A stretch of DNA of 64,000 nt from Loktanella sp. SALINAS62 (GTDB taxonomy: Bacteria; Pseudomonadota; Alphaproteobacteria; Rhodobacterales; Rhodobacteraceae). Where the stretch lies: assembly GCF_018263905.1 (NCBI RefSeq), contig NZ_JAAFZU010000001.1:360228-424227 (forward strand), in the 5' to 3' direction. The position numbers and the translations under genes are program-made. The notes below the pieces were generated by a model. That model made no database searches. It saw only the letters and a list, made by a program, of their open reading frames with translations, and had not been told where the DNA came from. Positions 52,358-61,203 of this stretch are shown here, piece after piece. Numbering within the stretch: position 1 is the stretch's first letter; every line of letters begins with the position of its first letter.

Positions 52358-53623
52358 TCAGCCCTTGCCTTTCCACGGGACAAGCAGCCGTTCCGCCCAG
52401 CGCATCAGCATGTCGATGCCGAAACCGATGATCCCGATCAGGATGATACCCAGCAGCACGATATCGGTATTCTGGAACTTGGACGCGACCATGATCATCA
52501 TGCCAGCGCCCTTTTCCGCCGCGACCAATTCCGCCGCCACAACGGTGCCCCAACAGACGCCCATCGCCACGCGGGCTGCGGTAAAGATTTCCGGCAGCGA
52601 ATTGGGGATGATGACGTGCCGCAGGATCTGCGCCTTGGACGCACCCAGCGAATAGGCGGCGTGGACCTTGCTGATGGCGACACCGGACACGCCCGACCGC
52701 GCGCCGATCGCCATGATCCAAAGGGCGGCAAGAAACAGCAAAATGACTTTGCCGACCTCTCCGATGCCGGCCCAGATGATGACCAGCGGGATCAGGGCCA
52801 ACGGTGGCACCGGGCGCATGAATTCGACAATCGGATCGAACCAGCCGCGAAACCAGTTCGACAGGCCCATCGCATAGCCCAGTGGTATGCCCACGATGGC
52901 ACCGCAGACGAACCCGGTCACGACCCGGAACAGCGACCAGCCCAGATGCCCCAGCAGTGATGTACCGCGAAATCCGTTGACCGCCACATCATAGGTGCGG
53001 GCCGCGACCTCTTCGGGGGCGGGCAGATAAAGCGATTCCATCTGCCAGCCTGCGGCGGGGGTAAAGTTCGGCGTGCCCTTGTCTGAAATGGTGACGCTGC
53101 CGCCCGCGACCTGCACCGTGCCACCGGGCGACACCGGCTGTCCGTCGACGGCTACAACCTGCGCGCCGTCGTCGCGGGTCAATTCATCGTTGCGGTCGAC
53201 AGCGACCAGCACGTTGCGCCATTGCGCGACGGTGGCGCTGTCGTTCTTGGCAAACCCGTCACCGGGTTCGACATCCGGCGCGTCGGGGTTTTCGGATCGG
53301 GGGTGGACGACGACGGTGACCGTTGCATCATCGGTTTGCCCGTCCAGCGCCGCCGTATAGGTAAATGACGTCGTGCCCAGAAACGGGCCCGGCGCGTGCA
53401 GAAACTGCGGGATCAACGCAGAGCCCGTGAACATGCACCACAGCAAGAAAATCGTCAGGACAGAAATGACACCTGCAGCCCGGTTCGGGCGCACGGCGCT
53501 TTCGTCACCAAAGGTCACGGTTTTCAGCGCGGCATAATCCGATGTCGCCCGTGCGCCGGTCAACTTTGTCACGATGACATAGGCGGCCACGAAGATGCCG
53601 ACGTAAAGTGCAAGGATGATCAT
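52358..53623 (-). CDS. ABC transporter permease (TauC/SsuC-like) with extra periplasmic segment
   Basis: A 421-residue permease. The C-terminal 240 residues are an ordinary BPD permease of the taurine/sulfonate/nitrate type (GFRGTSLLGHLGWSLFRVVT; EFMRPVPPLALIPLVIIWAG; the EAA-like ALGASKAQILRHVIIPNSL region). In front is an added part: two membrane segments (about 3-20 and 48-68) and a 120-residue soluble stretch (about 75-195) rich in Thr/Val/Asp that looks like a beta-domain in the periplasm. It overlaps the ATPase gene by four bases. Confidence 0.87.
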   Translation of the reverse strand: MIILALYVGIFVAAYVIVTKLTGARATSDYAALKTVTFGDESAVRPNRAAGVISVLTIFLLWCMFTGSALIPQFLHAPGPFLGTTSFTYTAALDGQTDDATVTVVVHPRSENPDAPDVEPGDGFAKNDSATVAQWRNVLVAVDRNDELTRDDGAQVVAVDGQPVSPGGTVQVAGGSVTISDKGTPNFTPAAGWQMESLYLPAPEEVAARTYDVAVNGFRGTSLLGHLGWSLFRVVTGFVCGAIVGIPLGYAMGLSNWFRGWFDPIVEFMRPVPPLALIPLVIIWAGIGEVGKVILLFLAALWIMAIGARSGVSGVAISKVHAAYSLGASKAQILRHVIIPNSLPEIFTAARVAMGVCWGTVVAAELVAAEKGAGMMIMVASKFQNTDIVLLGIILIGIIGFGIDMLMRWAERLLVPWKGKG

Positions 53624-54426
53624 GCCGCAGGCCCAGTCGTTCCCATGATCTCGGCTTCCATGTCCCAGATCATGTTCAGAATTTCCTCTCGCCGGGTGGC
53701 GAAATCGGGGTGTTTCTTGACCTCTCGCAGGTCGGCATCGACGCCCATTGCCGCAAACGGCAAATTGTATTCCTTGTGGATACGGCCCGGGCGCGGGGCC
53801 ATCACGATCAGCCGTTCACCCAAAAGCAGCGCTTCTTCGACGGAATGGGTGATCAGAATGATCGTCTTGCCGGTTTCCTGCCACAGCTTCAGCACCAGGC
53901 TTTGCATTTTTTCGCGGGTCAGCGCATCCAGCGCGCCCAGCGGTTCATCCATCAAGATCACGTCAGGATCGTTGGCCAGACAACGGGCCAATGCCACACG
54001 TTGCTGCATCCCGCCCGACAATTCATAGACCATCTTTTCTTTGAAATCCTGCAAGCCTACGACGTTTAGCAGGTGATCGACCTCTGACCGGTAATCCTTG
54101 GCCTTGCGGCCCGCCATGCGGGGACCGAAACTGACGTTGTCGCGCACGCTCATCCATTCGAACAGCGCGCCCTGCTGAAACACCATGCCGCGTTCCGCGT
54201 CTGGTCCAGTGATCCGGTGGCCGTTCAGCGTCATCTGACCAGCGGTCGGCGCCAGAAAGCCCGCGACGATATTCAAAAGGGTGGTCTTGCCGCAGCCGGA
54301 TGGGCCCAGCACGCTTAGCAATTCGCCCGCCTTCAGATCGAGGCTGACATCCTGCAAAGCCTGCACATGCCCGCCATCTGGCAGGTCAAAGCGCATCGAT
54401 AGATTTTCGATATGAAGTCCCGACAT
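53620..54426 (-). CDS. ABC transporter ATP-binding protein (TauB/SsuB-like)
   Basis: A 268-residue importer ATPase: Walker A GPSGCGKTTLLNI, signature ELSGGMQQRVALARCLANDP, Walker B VILMDEPLGALDALTREKMQ, and THSVEEALLLGERLIVM. It belongs to the nitrate/sulfonate/taurine group. The ATG at 54426 has GGAC upstream only; the next gene upstream encodes the binding protein, separated by a hairpin. Confidence 0.92.
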   Translation of the reverse strand: MSGLHIENLSMRFDLPDGGHVQALQDVSLDLKAGELLSVLGPSGCGKTTLLNIVAGFLAPTAGQMTLNGHRITGPDAERGMVFQQGALFEWMSVRDNVSFGPRMAGRKAKDYRSEVDHLLNVVGLQDFKEKMVYELSGGMQQRVALARCLANDPDVILMDEPLGALDALTREKMQSLVLKLWQETGKTIILITHSVEEALLLGERLIVMAPRPGRIHKEYNLPFAAMGVDADLREVKKHPDFATRREEILNMIWDMEAEIMGTTGPAA

Positions 54427-54477
54427 GTCCTGCCTTGTCAGTGGTGTTGCGGCAGGTCGGACCAGCCGAAAGATGAC

Positions 54478-54502
54478 GGGCCCGGGCACATGCCCCGGAC
54501 CC
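54478..54502 (-). other. Intercistronic hairpin in the ABC operon
   Basis: A GC-rich stem-loop (GGGCCCGGGC and GCCCCGGACCC around ACAT) lies between the binding-protein gene and the ATPase gene, on the strand of transcription. Such stems commonly protect the abundant binding-protein mRNA and lower expression of the genes behind it. Confidence 0.6.
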
Positions 54503-54513
54503 GTCAGTGACGT

Positions 54514-55515
54514 TTACATGCCCTGCGCCTGCATCAGGGGTCCGGTGTTGACCGTGCCCGTGTAATCGTCAAGCGCGCTGTCGATCGATCCGGCTTCGAC
54601 GAACACATCGGCCACGCCTTTCATAAAGCTTGCCGCATTGCTGCCCAGCCAGGCATCCGACAACTGCGCGTCGATGGACGGAAAGGTAAAGGTCGAAAGA
54701 GAGTTGCGTGTCGCTTCGACATCCATGCCGGATTGCTCTGCGATCACTTCCAGCATTTCATCGCTTTGGGTGTCGTTCCATGCGGCGTTCGCATCGGCCG
54801 TCACCTTTAGGAACTGGGCCACGACATCGCCATTTTCCGCCACATAGGATGCCGGGGCAGACGTCACGTCGAACACCAAGATCCCTAGCTCTTCTTTTTC
54901 GGCACCGGTTAGCAGGACGTTGCCGTATTCTTTCATCCGGGCCAGCGCACCGCCCCAGCCGCAGGCAAAGTCCACGTCACCCTGCCCGAGGGCCACAGCA
55001 CCTTCGGCGGGGGCCATGTCGACGACCGTCAGGCTGTCCAGCGGCACACCGAAATGGTCCATCTGGCGCAGAAACCCGTAATGCGCAGCGGTGCCCAGCG
55101 GAACGGCAACCTTTTTCCCAGCCAACTCGTCGGCGGATTCCTTGTCGATTTCCAGATTGGCGCTGACGACGCAGTTGTCGTTGTCGGAATAGCTGACCGC
55201 CACATCGACCACCTGAATGTCCTGCCCGCCCGATGCGGCCACGACGAACGGTGGCACACCTTGACTGACGGACAGTTGCACGTCACCCGACGCCATCGCT
55301 GCCGACATTGCTGTACCGGTGTCAAAAGACACCCAGTTCACCGTCATACCCAATGCTTCATCATAGCTTCCGTCAGCCTTGGCCGCGAGGAACGGCATCG
55401 GCCATTCCAGAAAATAACCGACCGTCAGTTCGCTATGGGCTGCCGCCGTCGCAGCCTGACCGGTCATCGCCATCGCGGCGGCCGCCGCAAAGGCGCAAGT
55501 CGTTGTCTTGAACAT
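54514..55515 (-). CDS. ABC transporter substrate-binding protein (taurine-like)
   Basis: A 333-residue periplasmic protein with a Sec signal (MFKTTTCAFAAAAAMAMTGQ then AATAAAHS, cleavage near ATA). The mature part follows the TauA/SsuA layout: LTVGYFLEWPMPFLAAKADG, GDVQLSVSQGVPPFVVAASG and KKVAVPLGTAAHYGFLRQMD. Taurine is the best-known ligand of this type, but other amines or sulfonates are possible and no catabolic gene is adjacent. AGGGAGCACGAG precedes the ATG. Confidence 0.88.
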   Translation of the reverse strand: MFKTTTCAFAAAAAMAMTGQAATAAAHSELTVGYFLEWPMPFLAAKADGSYDEALGMTVNWVSFDTGTAMSAAMASGDVQLSVSQGVPPFVVAASGGQDIQVVDVAVSYSDNDNCVVSANLEIDKESADELAGKKVAVPLGTAAHYGFLRQMDHFGVPLDSLTVVDMAPAEGAVALGQGDVDFACGWGGALARMKEYGNVLLTGAEKEELGILVFDVTSAPASYVAENGDVVAQFLKVTADANAAWNDTQSDEMLEVIAEQSGMDVEATRNSLSTFTFPSIDAQLSDAWLGSNAASFMKGVADVFVEAGSIDSALDDYTGTVNTGPLMQAQGM

Positions 55516-55748
55516 CTCGTGCTCCCTATTGATTATTGCCCAACACCGCAGCGGCGCCCGGCCATATGTAAAGTCACCGCTTGCTGTCATCGACCATGGT
55601 GCCGCCCGCAGCTGACGTGCCCAGTCAAAGGCTAGGGTGACGCGGCAACAGGGGTCAATCCATTTTTAGGCGCGGGTCAGGACGCAGAACCGCTTCACAG
55701 ACACCGCTGTCAGCGTTATCGAATGCCTGACACCCAAGGAGTTCGCCC

Positions 55749-56435
55749 ATGAAACGCTCGCGGATCAATGCCATCATGGCCCGTGCAAACGACATGATCA
55801 CAGCACAGGGGTTCACCCTGCCGCCGTTCGCCTATTGGTCACCCGATGAGTTTGTTGCCCAAAAAAGCGCCGCCCGCCATGTGATCGATTCCCGATGTGG
55901 CTGGGACATCACAGATTACGGTGCGGGCAACTTTGACGATATGGGGCTTTTCCTGTTCACGCTGCGCAACGGTTTGCTGCGCGACCTGCAGCGCGGCGGC
56001 GGCATGTGCTATGCCGAAAAGCTGCTGATCAGCAGATCGGACCAGCTTAGCCCGATGCATACCCATGCGCTCAAGGCCGAAGATATCATTAACCGCGGCG
56101 GGGCCACGCTGGTGGTGGAACTGTTCGGGTCGGACGCGGATGGGAATTTCGATGAAACCGCAGGCGGCACGGTGATGTGCGACGGGATCATGCGCGATTT
56201 CGCACCGGGCGAACGGCTGCATCTGGCCCCCGGCGAAAGCGTGACGCTGCAACCGGGCGACTGGCACGCGTTCTGGGGCAAAGACGGTGACGTCCTGATC
56301 GGAGAGGTCAGCACCGTCAACGACGACGAAACCGACAACATCTTTCGCGAACCCATCGGCCGGTTTTCCAAGATAGAGGAAGACGCGCCACCGACCCATC
56401 TGTTGGTCAGCGACTATGCGACATGGCTGGCCTGA
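55749..56435 (+). CDS. D-lyxose/D-mannose isomerase family protein
   Basis: A 228-residue cupin-fold sugar isomerase. The metal ligands are in SPMHTHALKAEDIINRGGAT (His, His, Glu) and GDWHAFWG (His). Members interconvert D-lyxose with D-xylulose or D-mannose with D-fructose. CAAGGAG lies just before the ATG. It overlaps the glycerate kinase gene by 13 bases, which suggests that the two act in one sugar-breakdown route. Confidence 0.88.
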   Translation: MKRSRINAIMARANDMITAQGFTLPPFAYWSPDEFVAQKSAARHVIDSRCGWDITDYGAGNFDDMGLFLFTLRNGLLRDLQRGGGMCYAEKLLISRSDQLSPMHTHALKAEDIINRGGATLVVELFGSDADGNFDETAGGTVMCDGIMRDFAPGERLHLAPGESVTLQPGDWHAFWGKDGDVLIGEVSTVNDDETDNIFREPIGRFSKIEEDAPPTHLLVSDYATWLA

Positions 56436-57694
56436 CAGACCCCCGCGCGTTGCTGACGGCGTTGTTCGACGCCGCTGTCGCGCGCGCTGATCCCATGCTG
56501 GTGGTGCCGCCGCATCTGCCGCCGCGCCCTGCCGGTCGGTTGCTGGTGATCGGCGCGGGCAAGGCCAGCGCCCGCATGGCTGAAGCCGCCGAACACCACT
56601 ATGGCCCCTGTGACGGGCTGGTCCTGACACGCTACGGCTACGCCCGCCCCTGCGCCGGGATCACCGTGACAGAAGCGGCGCATCCGGTACCCGATCAGGC
56701 CGGGTTTGACGCGACACGGGCGCTGCTGGACCGGGTGGCGGGGCTGGGACCGGACGATCTGGTGGTGACACTGATATCGGGCGGGGGGTCGGCGCTGCTG
56801 TGCGCGCCCGACGGCGGTCTGACGCTGGCAGATAAACAGATCCTGAACCGGGCGCTGCTGGCGTCCGGTGCGCCGATTTCGGCAATGAACGTCATCCGCA
56901 AACGCGCAAGCGCAATCAAGGGCGGCAAACTGGCCGCCGCCTGCGCGCCCGCCCGCATCGTCAGTCTGATCATCTCTGACGTGCCCGGTGATGACCCGGC
57001 AGAAATCGCATCCGGCCCCACTGTCGGTGACGATACGGTGGCTGATGTCGCAGCACTGCTGGACCGCTACGCCATCGCGCTGCCCGACCATGTGCGGACG
57101 GCGTTGCTGGCCAATCCCGGCCCCCTACCTAGCACCGACCCGCGCCTGTCCCGAAACGTCGCACATGTGGTCGCGGCCCCGCGCCAGTCGCTGGACGCCG
57201 CCGCCGCACTGGCCCGCGCATCGGGGATCACCGTGCACCTGCTGGGCGACGCGCTGGAAGGCGAGGCGCGCACGCTGGCCGCTGACCATGCCCACAGGGC
57301 GCGGGCCATCGCAGACGACATGACCCCCGCATCGGCCCCGGTGTTGCTACTGTCTGGCGGGGAATGCACCGTGACGCGGCGCGGCGACGGGGTCGGCGGG
57401 CCGAATGCAGAATTTGCGCTGGCGGCGGCCATTGCCCTGAACGGTCACCCCCGTGTCCACCTGATTGCCTGCGATACCGACGGCGTCGACGGCGCGGCAG
57501 AGGTCGCAGGCGCCTACGTCGGCCCTGATACGCTAGACCGTGCCGCGTCCTGCGGCGTGGATGCAGGGGCGGCGCTGGACCGGAACGATGCCCATACATT
57601 TTTCGCCGCAGTGGCCGACCAGATCATCACTGGCCCCACGCTGACGAACGTGAACGATTTTCGCGCGCTGCTGATCCTGCCGCCGCATCCGTAA
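56423..57694 (+). CDS. Glycerate 2-kinase (DUF4147/MOFRL)
   Basis: A 423-residue class-II glycerate kinase making 2-phosphoglycerate. N-terminal DUF4147 domain (LLVIGAGKASARMAEAAEHH; VTLISGGGSALLCAPDGGLT; KGGKLAAACAPARIVSLIIS) and C-terminal MOFRL domain (LLSGGECTVTRRGDGVGGPN; IACDTDGVDGAAEVAGAYV). It overlaps the isomerase gene; these kinases feed glycerate from serine, tartronate or sugar-acid routes. Confidence 0.93.
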   Translation: MAGLTDPRALLTALFDAAVARADPMLVVPPHLPPRPAGRLLVIGAGKASARMAEAAEHHYGPCDGLVLTRYGYARPCAGITVTEAAHPVPDQAGFDATRALLDRVAGLGPDDLVVTLISGGGSALLCAPDGGLTLADKQILNRALLASGAPISAMNVIRKRASAIKGGKLAAACAPARIVSLIISDVPGDDPAEIASGPTVGDDTVADVAALLDRYAIALPDHVRTALLANPGPLPSTDPRLSRNVAHVVAAPRQSLDAAAALARASGITVHLLGDALEGEARTLAADHAHRARAIADDMTPASAPVLLLSGGECTVTRRGDGVGGPNAEFALAAAIALNGHPRVHLIACDTDGVDGAAEVAGAYVGPDTLDRAASCGVDAGAALDRNDAHTFFAAVADQIITGPTLTNVNDFRALLILPPHP

Positions 57695-57704
57695 ACATGC
57701 GAAA

Positions 57705-57730
57705 AGGGCGCGGTCCGCAAACCGCGCCCT
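57705..57730 (-). terminator. Terminator of the DUF4394 gene
   Basis: AGGGCGCGGT and ACCGCGCCCT form a 10-bp perfect stem; on the minus strand a TTTT follows, so it serves the DUF4394 gene and may also end the glycerate-kinase transcript. Confidence 0.8.
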
Positions 57731-57752
57731 CTGATGGCCCAAATGGCGCAGC

Positions 57753-58535
57753 TTACATCGCGGGCAGGATCGTGACGTCGCGGATGTCGCCATCCACGCC
57801 TTCGATCATGCCGACGCTGGTGGCGGCACCGGTTTCCAGATCGACGGAATACAGCGTGTTGCCGTTCACCAGCCACGCCATATTGTCCAGCGCGTCACTG
57901 GTTTGTACATCGAACGCATAGATCTCGCCCGGTGCATCCAGACCCAGCTTGCCAATGGCGGCCAGCGTGCCGTCGTTGGGCGATGTCTGCTGGATGACCG
58001 CCACGATGGTCGCGTCGATGTCATACATCGCAGTCGATTCCGGCTGGCCAAAGCTGTTGATGTAGGCGGCAGCGACGATGTCGGGGGTTTCACCGACGTG
58101 CATGTCGTCTTCGGCCCAGTCAAGGCTGCCGTCGACGGTGACCTCACCTGTATCGACGTTGACGCGGTGGTTCGTGGTGCCGGTCATGAAACGCAGACGG
58201 TCGGCGGCTGGGTTGAAATCCACGATAACAGGCGCATCGGCGACGGGCAGCGGGGTATCCATCGTCGACATTTCGGTCGCTTCGCCGGTGGCGGTGTCGA
58301 TGCTGACGACTGTCATATCGGGCGTCACACCGACCAGCGTTTTGTTGGCAGGGCGCAGGTCGATACCCAGCAGGCTGTCCACACCGGCAACATCCATCGT
58401 GCCGGACACGGCCAGCGTTTCGGTGTCGAACATCACCAGCGTCTTTTCCCCGACAAGCCCGACGGCAGGTGCGGCCAGCGCCGCGGTCGCGGTCAGGGCA
58501 AGTGCGGACGTGGAAAGTGCTGCAATACGAAACAT
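57753..58535 (-). CDS. Exported DUF4394 protein
   Basis: A 260-residue protein with a signal peptide (MFRIAALSTSALALTATAAL then AAPAVG) and a DUF4394 domain. Repeated beta-propeller-like blocks are seen (DSLLGIDLRPANKTLVGVTP; VDFNPAADRLRFMTGTTNHR; AAYINSFGQPESTAMYDID). Function unknown; relatives are periplasmic or surface proteins. ATG 58535 has AAGGA eight bases upstream. Transcription is probably driven by the ECF promoter at 58591-58619, so it belongs to the regulon of the divergent sigma factor. Confidence 0.88.
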   Translation of the reverse strand: MFRIAALSTSALALTATAALAAPAVGLVGEKTLVMFDTETLAVSGTMDVAGVDSLLGIDLRPANKTLVGVTPDMTVVSIDTATGEATEMSTMDTPLPVADAPVIVDFNPAADRLRFMTGTTNHRVNVDTGEVTVDGSLDWAEDDMHVGETPDIVAAAYINSFGQPESTAMYDIDATIVAVIQQTSPNDGTLAAIGKLGLDAPGEIYAFDVQTSDALDNMAWLVNGNTLYSVDLETGAATSVGMIEGVDGDIRDVTILPAM

Positions 58536-58590
58536 GGGTTGGTTCCTTTTTGGCTTCATGATGGACAGCAATTCCTGCCGTCCTTGCCCT

Positions 58591-58619
58591 GAAGACACGC
58601 CAAACCGGAAAACGGATGC
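58591..58619 (-). promoter_or_regulatory. Candidate ECF sigma promoter for the DUF4394 gene
   Basis: On the minus strand GCATCC (58619-58614), a 16-base spacer, and TGTCTTC (58597-58591). It matches exactly the two boxes and the spacer of the plus-strand copy at 58708-58736. The start codon is 55 bases downstream. Confidence 0.75.
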
Positions 58620-58707
58620 AGCGGACCGCAACTTTTTCGGAATTATTCTGCCCGCCCTATGCCCCGCCCGAATAACAGGGCCGCGCGCGCTGTCTTTGCA
58701 GTCAGCC

Positions 58708-58736
58708 GCATCCAATCGGCGGTCCCGCGTGTCTTC
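58708..58736 (+). promoter_or_regulatory. Candidate ECF sigma promoter for the sigma/anti-sigma operon
   Basis: GCATCC (58708-58713), 16 bases, TGTCTTC (58730-58736). It is identical in boxes and spacing to the divergent copy. The spacers differ apart from their last bases, so this is not a simple duplication. It implies autoregulation. Confidence 0.75.
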
Positions 58737-58838
58737 TACTTGACGGGAGAGAACATGTTGCATCACGCCCTGAAAGCACCGACACCTTGCCAGACCATGA
58801 TGACGCCCGGCGTCTGGATGAACAAAAGGACCGCCGTC

Positions 58839-59390
58839 GTGACAGACCACAACCAACAGCTTCACGATGCGCTGCACGATTGCAGGGCCGGGCGGCAGAC
58901 CGGCGTGGAACGGATCATCGCACTGGAAGGTCCGCAACTGCTGGGCGTCGCGACGCGAATGCTGGGCCGCCGCGATCTGGCCGAAGAGGCGTTGCAGGAC
59001 GCGATGGTGCAGGTCTGGCGCAAGGCGGCGCAGTTTTCCGACGCCAGCGGATCGGCACGCGGCTGGATCTATGCGATCCTGCGCAACCGCTGCCTGAACA
59101 TTCTGCGCGACGGCAAGCGGATCAGCCTGCTGTCACCGGACGAACTGACCACCCTGCAAGAGGCGCGACAACGCAGCGTGCCCGCACAGGACTGGGAAAT
59201 TCTGGCCGGTGCATCCAAACTGCAAACCTGTCTGCGCGGACTGGAAGATCAGGCCCGCACAGCGATCCTGCTGGCCTATGTCGGCGGCTATAGCCACGGC
59301 GAAATCGCAGCACGGCAGGATGTGCCACTGGGCACAACGAAATCATGGATCCGCCGTGGCCTTGCATTCCTGAAGGAGTGCCTGACATGA
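58839..59390 (+). CDS. ECF RNA polymerase sigma factor
   Basis: A 183-residue sigma-70 family ECF factor. Region 2 includes LLGVATRMLGRRDLAEEALQ and DAMVQVWRKAAQFSDAS; region 4 includes LAYVGGYSHGEIAARQDVPL and GTTKSWIRRGL. The GTG start at 58839 follows AAAAGGA by eight bases, and the AGG codon inside that site is otherwise rare here. An in-frame ATG at 58755 with GGGAGAG just upstream, close behind the promoter, would add 28 residues and cannot be excluded. It overlaps the anti-sigma gene (ATGA). Confidence 0.9.
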   Translation: MTDHNQQLHDALHDCRAGRQTGVERIIALEGPQLLGVATRMLGRRDLAEEALQDAMVQVWRKAAQFSDASGSARGWIYAILRNRCLNILRDGKRISLLSPDELTTLQEARQRSVPAQDWEILAGASKLQTCLRGLEDQARTAILLAYVGGYSHGEIAARQDVPLGTTKSWIRRGLAFLKECLT

Positions 59391-60097
59391 CCGTGTTGCC
59401 CGATCATCTGACGGCGTTGTCCGACGATTACGTGCTGGGATTGCTGTCCGAATCTGAAACCATGCTGTTCGAGGAAGTGATGCAGCGCGACCCCGCCGTC
59501 GCGGCCTATGTCGGCGATCTGCGTGACCGATTGCTGCCGTTGGACTTGTCGGCATCTGTGCAGGATCTGCCTGCCGGGTTCGCGGACGCTGTGCAGGATC
59601 GGCTGGGGGCCGTAAAACAACTGCCGGCGGCGCCCCGGTCGCACCCGAAACCGGCCAACGATCCACATCGTCCACGTGCATGGCGCGGTGCGTTGGCGGC
59701 CAGTATCGTCGCGCTTGCCATAGGGTTCGGTGCGGGCTGGCAGCGGCCCCTGCCCGATCCCGTGGTCGTCGCTGTTCTGGTGGATGACGCAGGTGTGCCG
59801 CAGGCCGTGGTCGAAGATTACGGCAACGACACCGCCACGGTGCGTTTTGTGGCTGATATCGATGTGCCCGCAGATCGCAGCCTGCAGGCGTGGACCCTGC
59901 CGTCTGCCGAACTGGGTGCCACGTCGCTGGGGGTATTGGACGGTGCGCGATCTACCGTTCTGGATTTTGGGGATCTGCCTGATCCCGAAGCCCAGCAACT
60001 GTATGAGGTCACGCTGGAACCACTGGGCGGTTCACCCACCGGCAGGCCGACCGGTCCGATCATCGGCAAGGGGTTCGCTGCCCTGCAGGATAGCTGA
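59387..60097 (+). CDS. Membrane anti-sigma factor (RskA-like)
   Basis: A 236-residue protein: cytoplasmic N-terminal anti-sigma region (LSDDYVLGLLSESETMLFEE; VAAYVGDLRDRLLPLD), one membrane helix (RGALAASIVALAIGFGAGW, about 101-119) and a periplasmic RskA C-terminal domain (SLQAWTLPSAELGATSLGVL; YEVTLEPLGGSPTGRPTGPI). It lacks the His-Cys-Cys zinc motif of ZAS anti-sigmas. It probably holds the ECF factor until an envelope signal arrives. Confidence 0.9.
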   Translation: MTVLPDHLTALSDDYVLGLLSESETMLFEEVMQRDPAVAAYVGDLRDRLLPLDLSASVQDLPAGFADAVQDRLGAVKQLPAAPRSHPKPANDPHRPRAWRGALAASIVALAIGFGAGWQRPLPDPVVVAVLVDDAGVPQAVVEDYGNDTATVRFVADIDVPADRSLQAWTLPSAELGATSLGVLDGARSTVLDFGDLPDPEAQQLYEVTLEPLGGSPTGRPTGPIIGKGFAALQDS

Positions 60098-60123
60098 CGG
60101 ACGCCAAAACGACGCCCGTCAGC
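60093..60123. terminator. Hairpin between convergent anti-sigma and transaldolase genes
   Basis: GCTGACGG (60093-60100) and CCGTCAGC (60116-60123) can pair; the anti-sigma stop codon lies within the first arm. There is no clear T-run. Confidence 0.55.
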
Positions 60124-60130
60124 AGTCGGC

Positions 60131-61072
60131 TTACATACGTTCTGCGATAACCTCGATCAGCTTTTGATGGTCAGCGTCGAAATTGCGGATGCCTTCGGCC
60201 AGCTTTTCCGCAGCCATCGGATCACCGTTCAGCTCCCAGCGGAATGTCGCCTCGTCCATTTCGATGCGGTCCATCTGCACAGCACTTTCGGGTGACAGCG
60301 CACGGGTCAGGGTGCTGGTGTCCTGCTTCATTTCGTCCAGCAACGCCGGAGAGATCGTCAGATTATCGCAGCCCGCCAGCGCCTTGATCTGGTCGGTGTT
60401 GCGGAACGATGCGCCCATGACGATCGTGTCGATGCCGTTGGATTTGTAGTAGTCATAGATGCGGCGGACGGATTTGACGCCCGGATCTTCGTCGGGGGCA
60501 TAGCTGTCGCGGCCTTCGGCCTTTTTGTGCCAGTCGGTGATGCGCCCGACAAAGGGTGAAATCAGGAACGCGCCCGCATCCGCACAGGCCACGGCCTGCG
60601 CCATCGAAAACAGCAGCGTCAGATTGCAGTCGATTCCATCCTTTTGCAGGATTTCGGCAGCGCGGATACCTTCCCATGTCGACGCCAGCTTGATCAGCAC
60701 CTTTTCCTTGCCGACGCCGCGCTTTTCATATTCAGCGATGATCTCGCGGGCGCGGGCGACGGATTTTTCGGTGTCGAAGGACAGGCGCGCGTCCACTTCG
60801 GTCGATACACGCCCCGGAACCAATGCGGACAGTTCGGCGCCCATCGCCACTGTCAGCACATCGACCAGTTGTGTGGCGGTCAGGCCCGCCTTGCAGCCTG
60901 CTTCCAATTCACGCTCCATCAGATCGCCCGATGCGGGGTCGGTCAGTGCCTTGAGAACAAGGGACGGATTGGTCGTGCAATCGACGGGTTCGTATTTCTT
61001 GACCGCCGCGACCTCTCCGGTGTCGGCGACCACGGTGGTCATTTCGCGTAGCTGGTCCAGCACGTTCGTCAT
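60131..61072 (-). CDS. tal: Transaldolase
   Basis: A 313-residue class-I transaldolase of the pentose phosphate pathway. The substrate block is CTTNPSLVLKALTDP, the Schiff-base Lys is in EKVLIKLASTWEGIRAAEIL, and the end is DADHQKLIEVIAERM. It has the long (E. coli TalB-like) form. The 131 bases upstream (61073-61203) show no gene; it is downstream of the YhaN-like gene on the same strand. Confidence 0.97.
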   Translation of the reverse strand: MTNVLDQLREMTTVVADTGEVAAVKKYEPVDCTTNPSLVLKALTDPASGDLMERELEAGCKAGLTATQLVDVLTVAMGAELSALVPGRVSTEVDARLSFDTEKSVARAREIIAEYEKRGVGKEKVLIKLASTWEGIRAAEILQKDGIDCNLTLLFSMAQAVACADAGAFLISPFVGRITDWHKKAEGRDSYAPDEDPGVKSVRRIYDYYKSNGIDTIVMGASFRNTDQIKALAGCDNLTISPALLDEMKQDTSTLTRALSPESAVQMDRIEMDEATFRWELNGDPMAAEKLAEGIRNFDADHQKLIEVIAERM

Positions 61073-61203
61073 GGTTTGCGTCCTTTTTTCCGGTCCTTGC
61101 AGCGGCCACGAAAGGCTTCGCGCGCCGTCACGGTGTCGTTACTTTATATAGCGGTCTTATCCCTTGTTCCAACCGACGGCGTCCATACCAAAGCAGGGGT
61201 CGG

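Noticed and set aside
58659-58838. 60-residue longer form of the ECF sigma factor
   Set aside because: The longest version starts upstream of the predicted promoter at 58708-58736 and so cannot be made from it. Only the ATG at 58755 remains as a real alternative.
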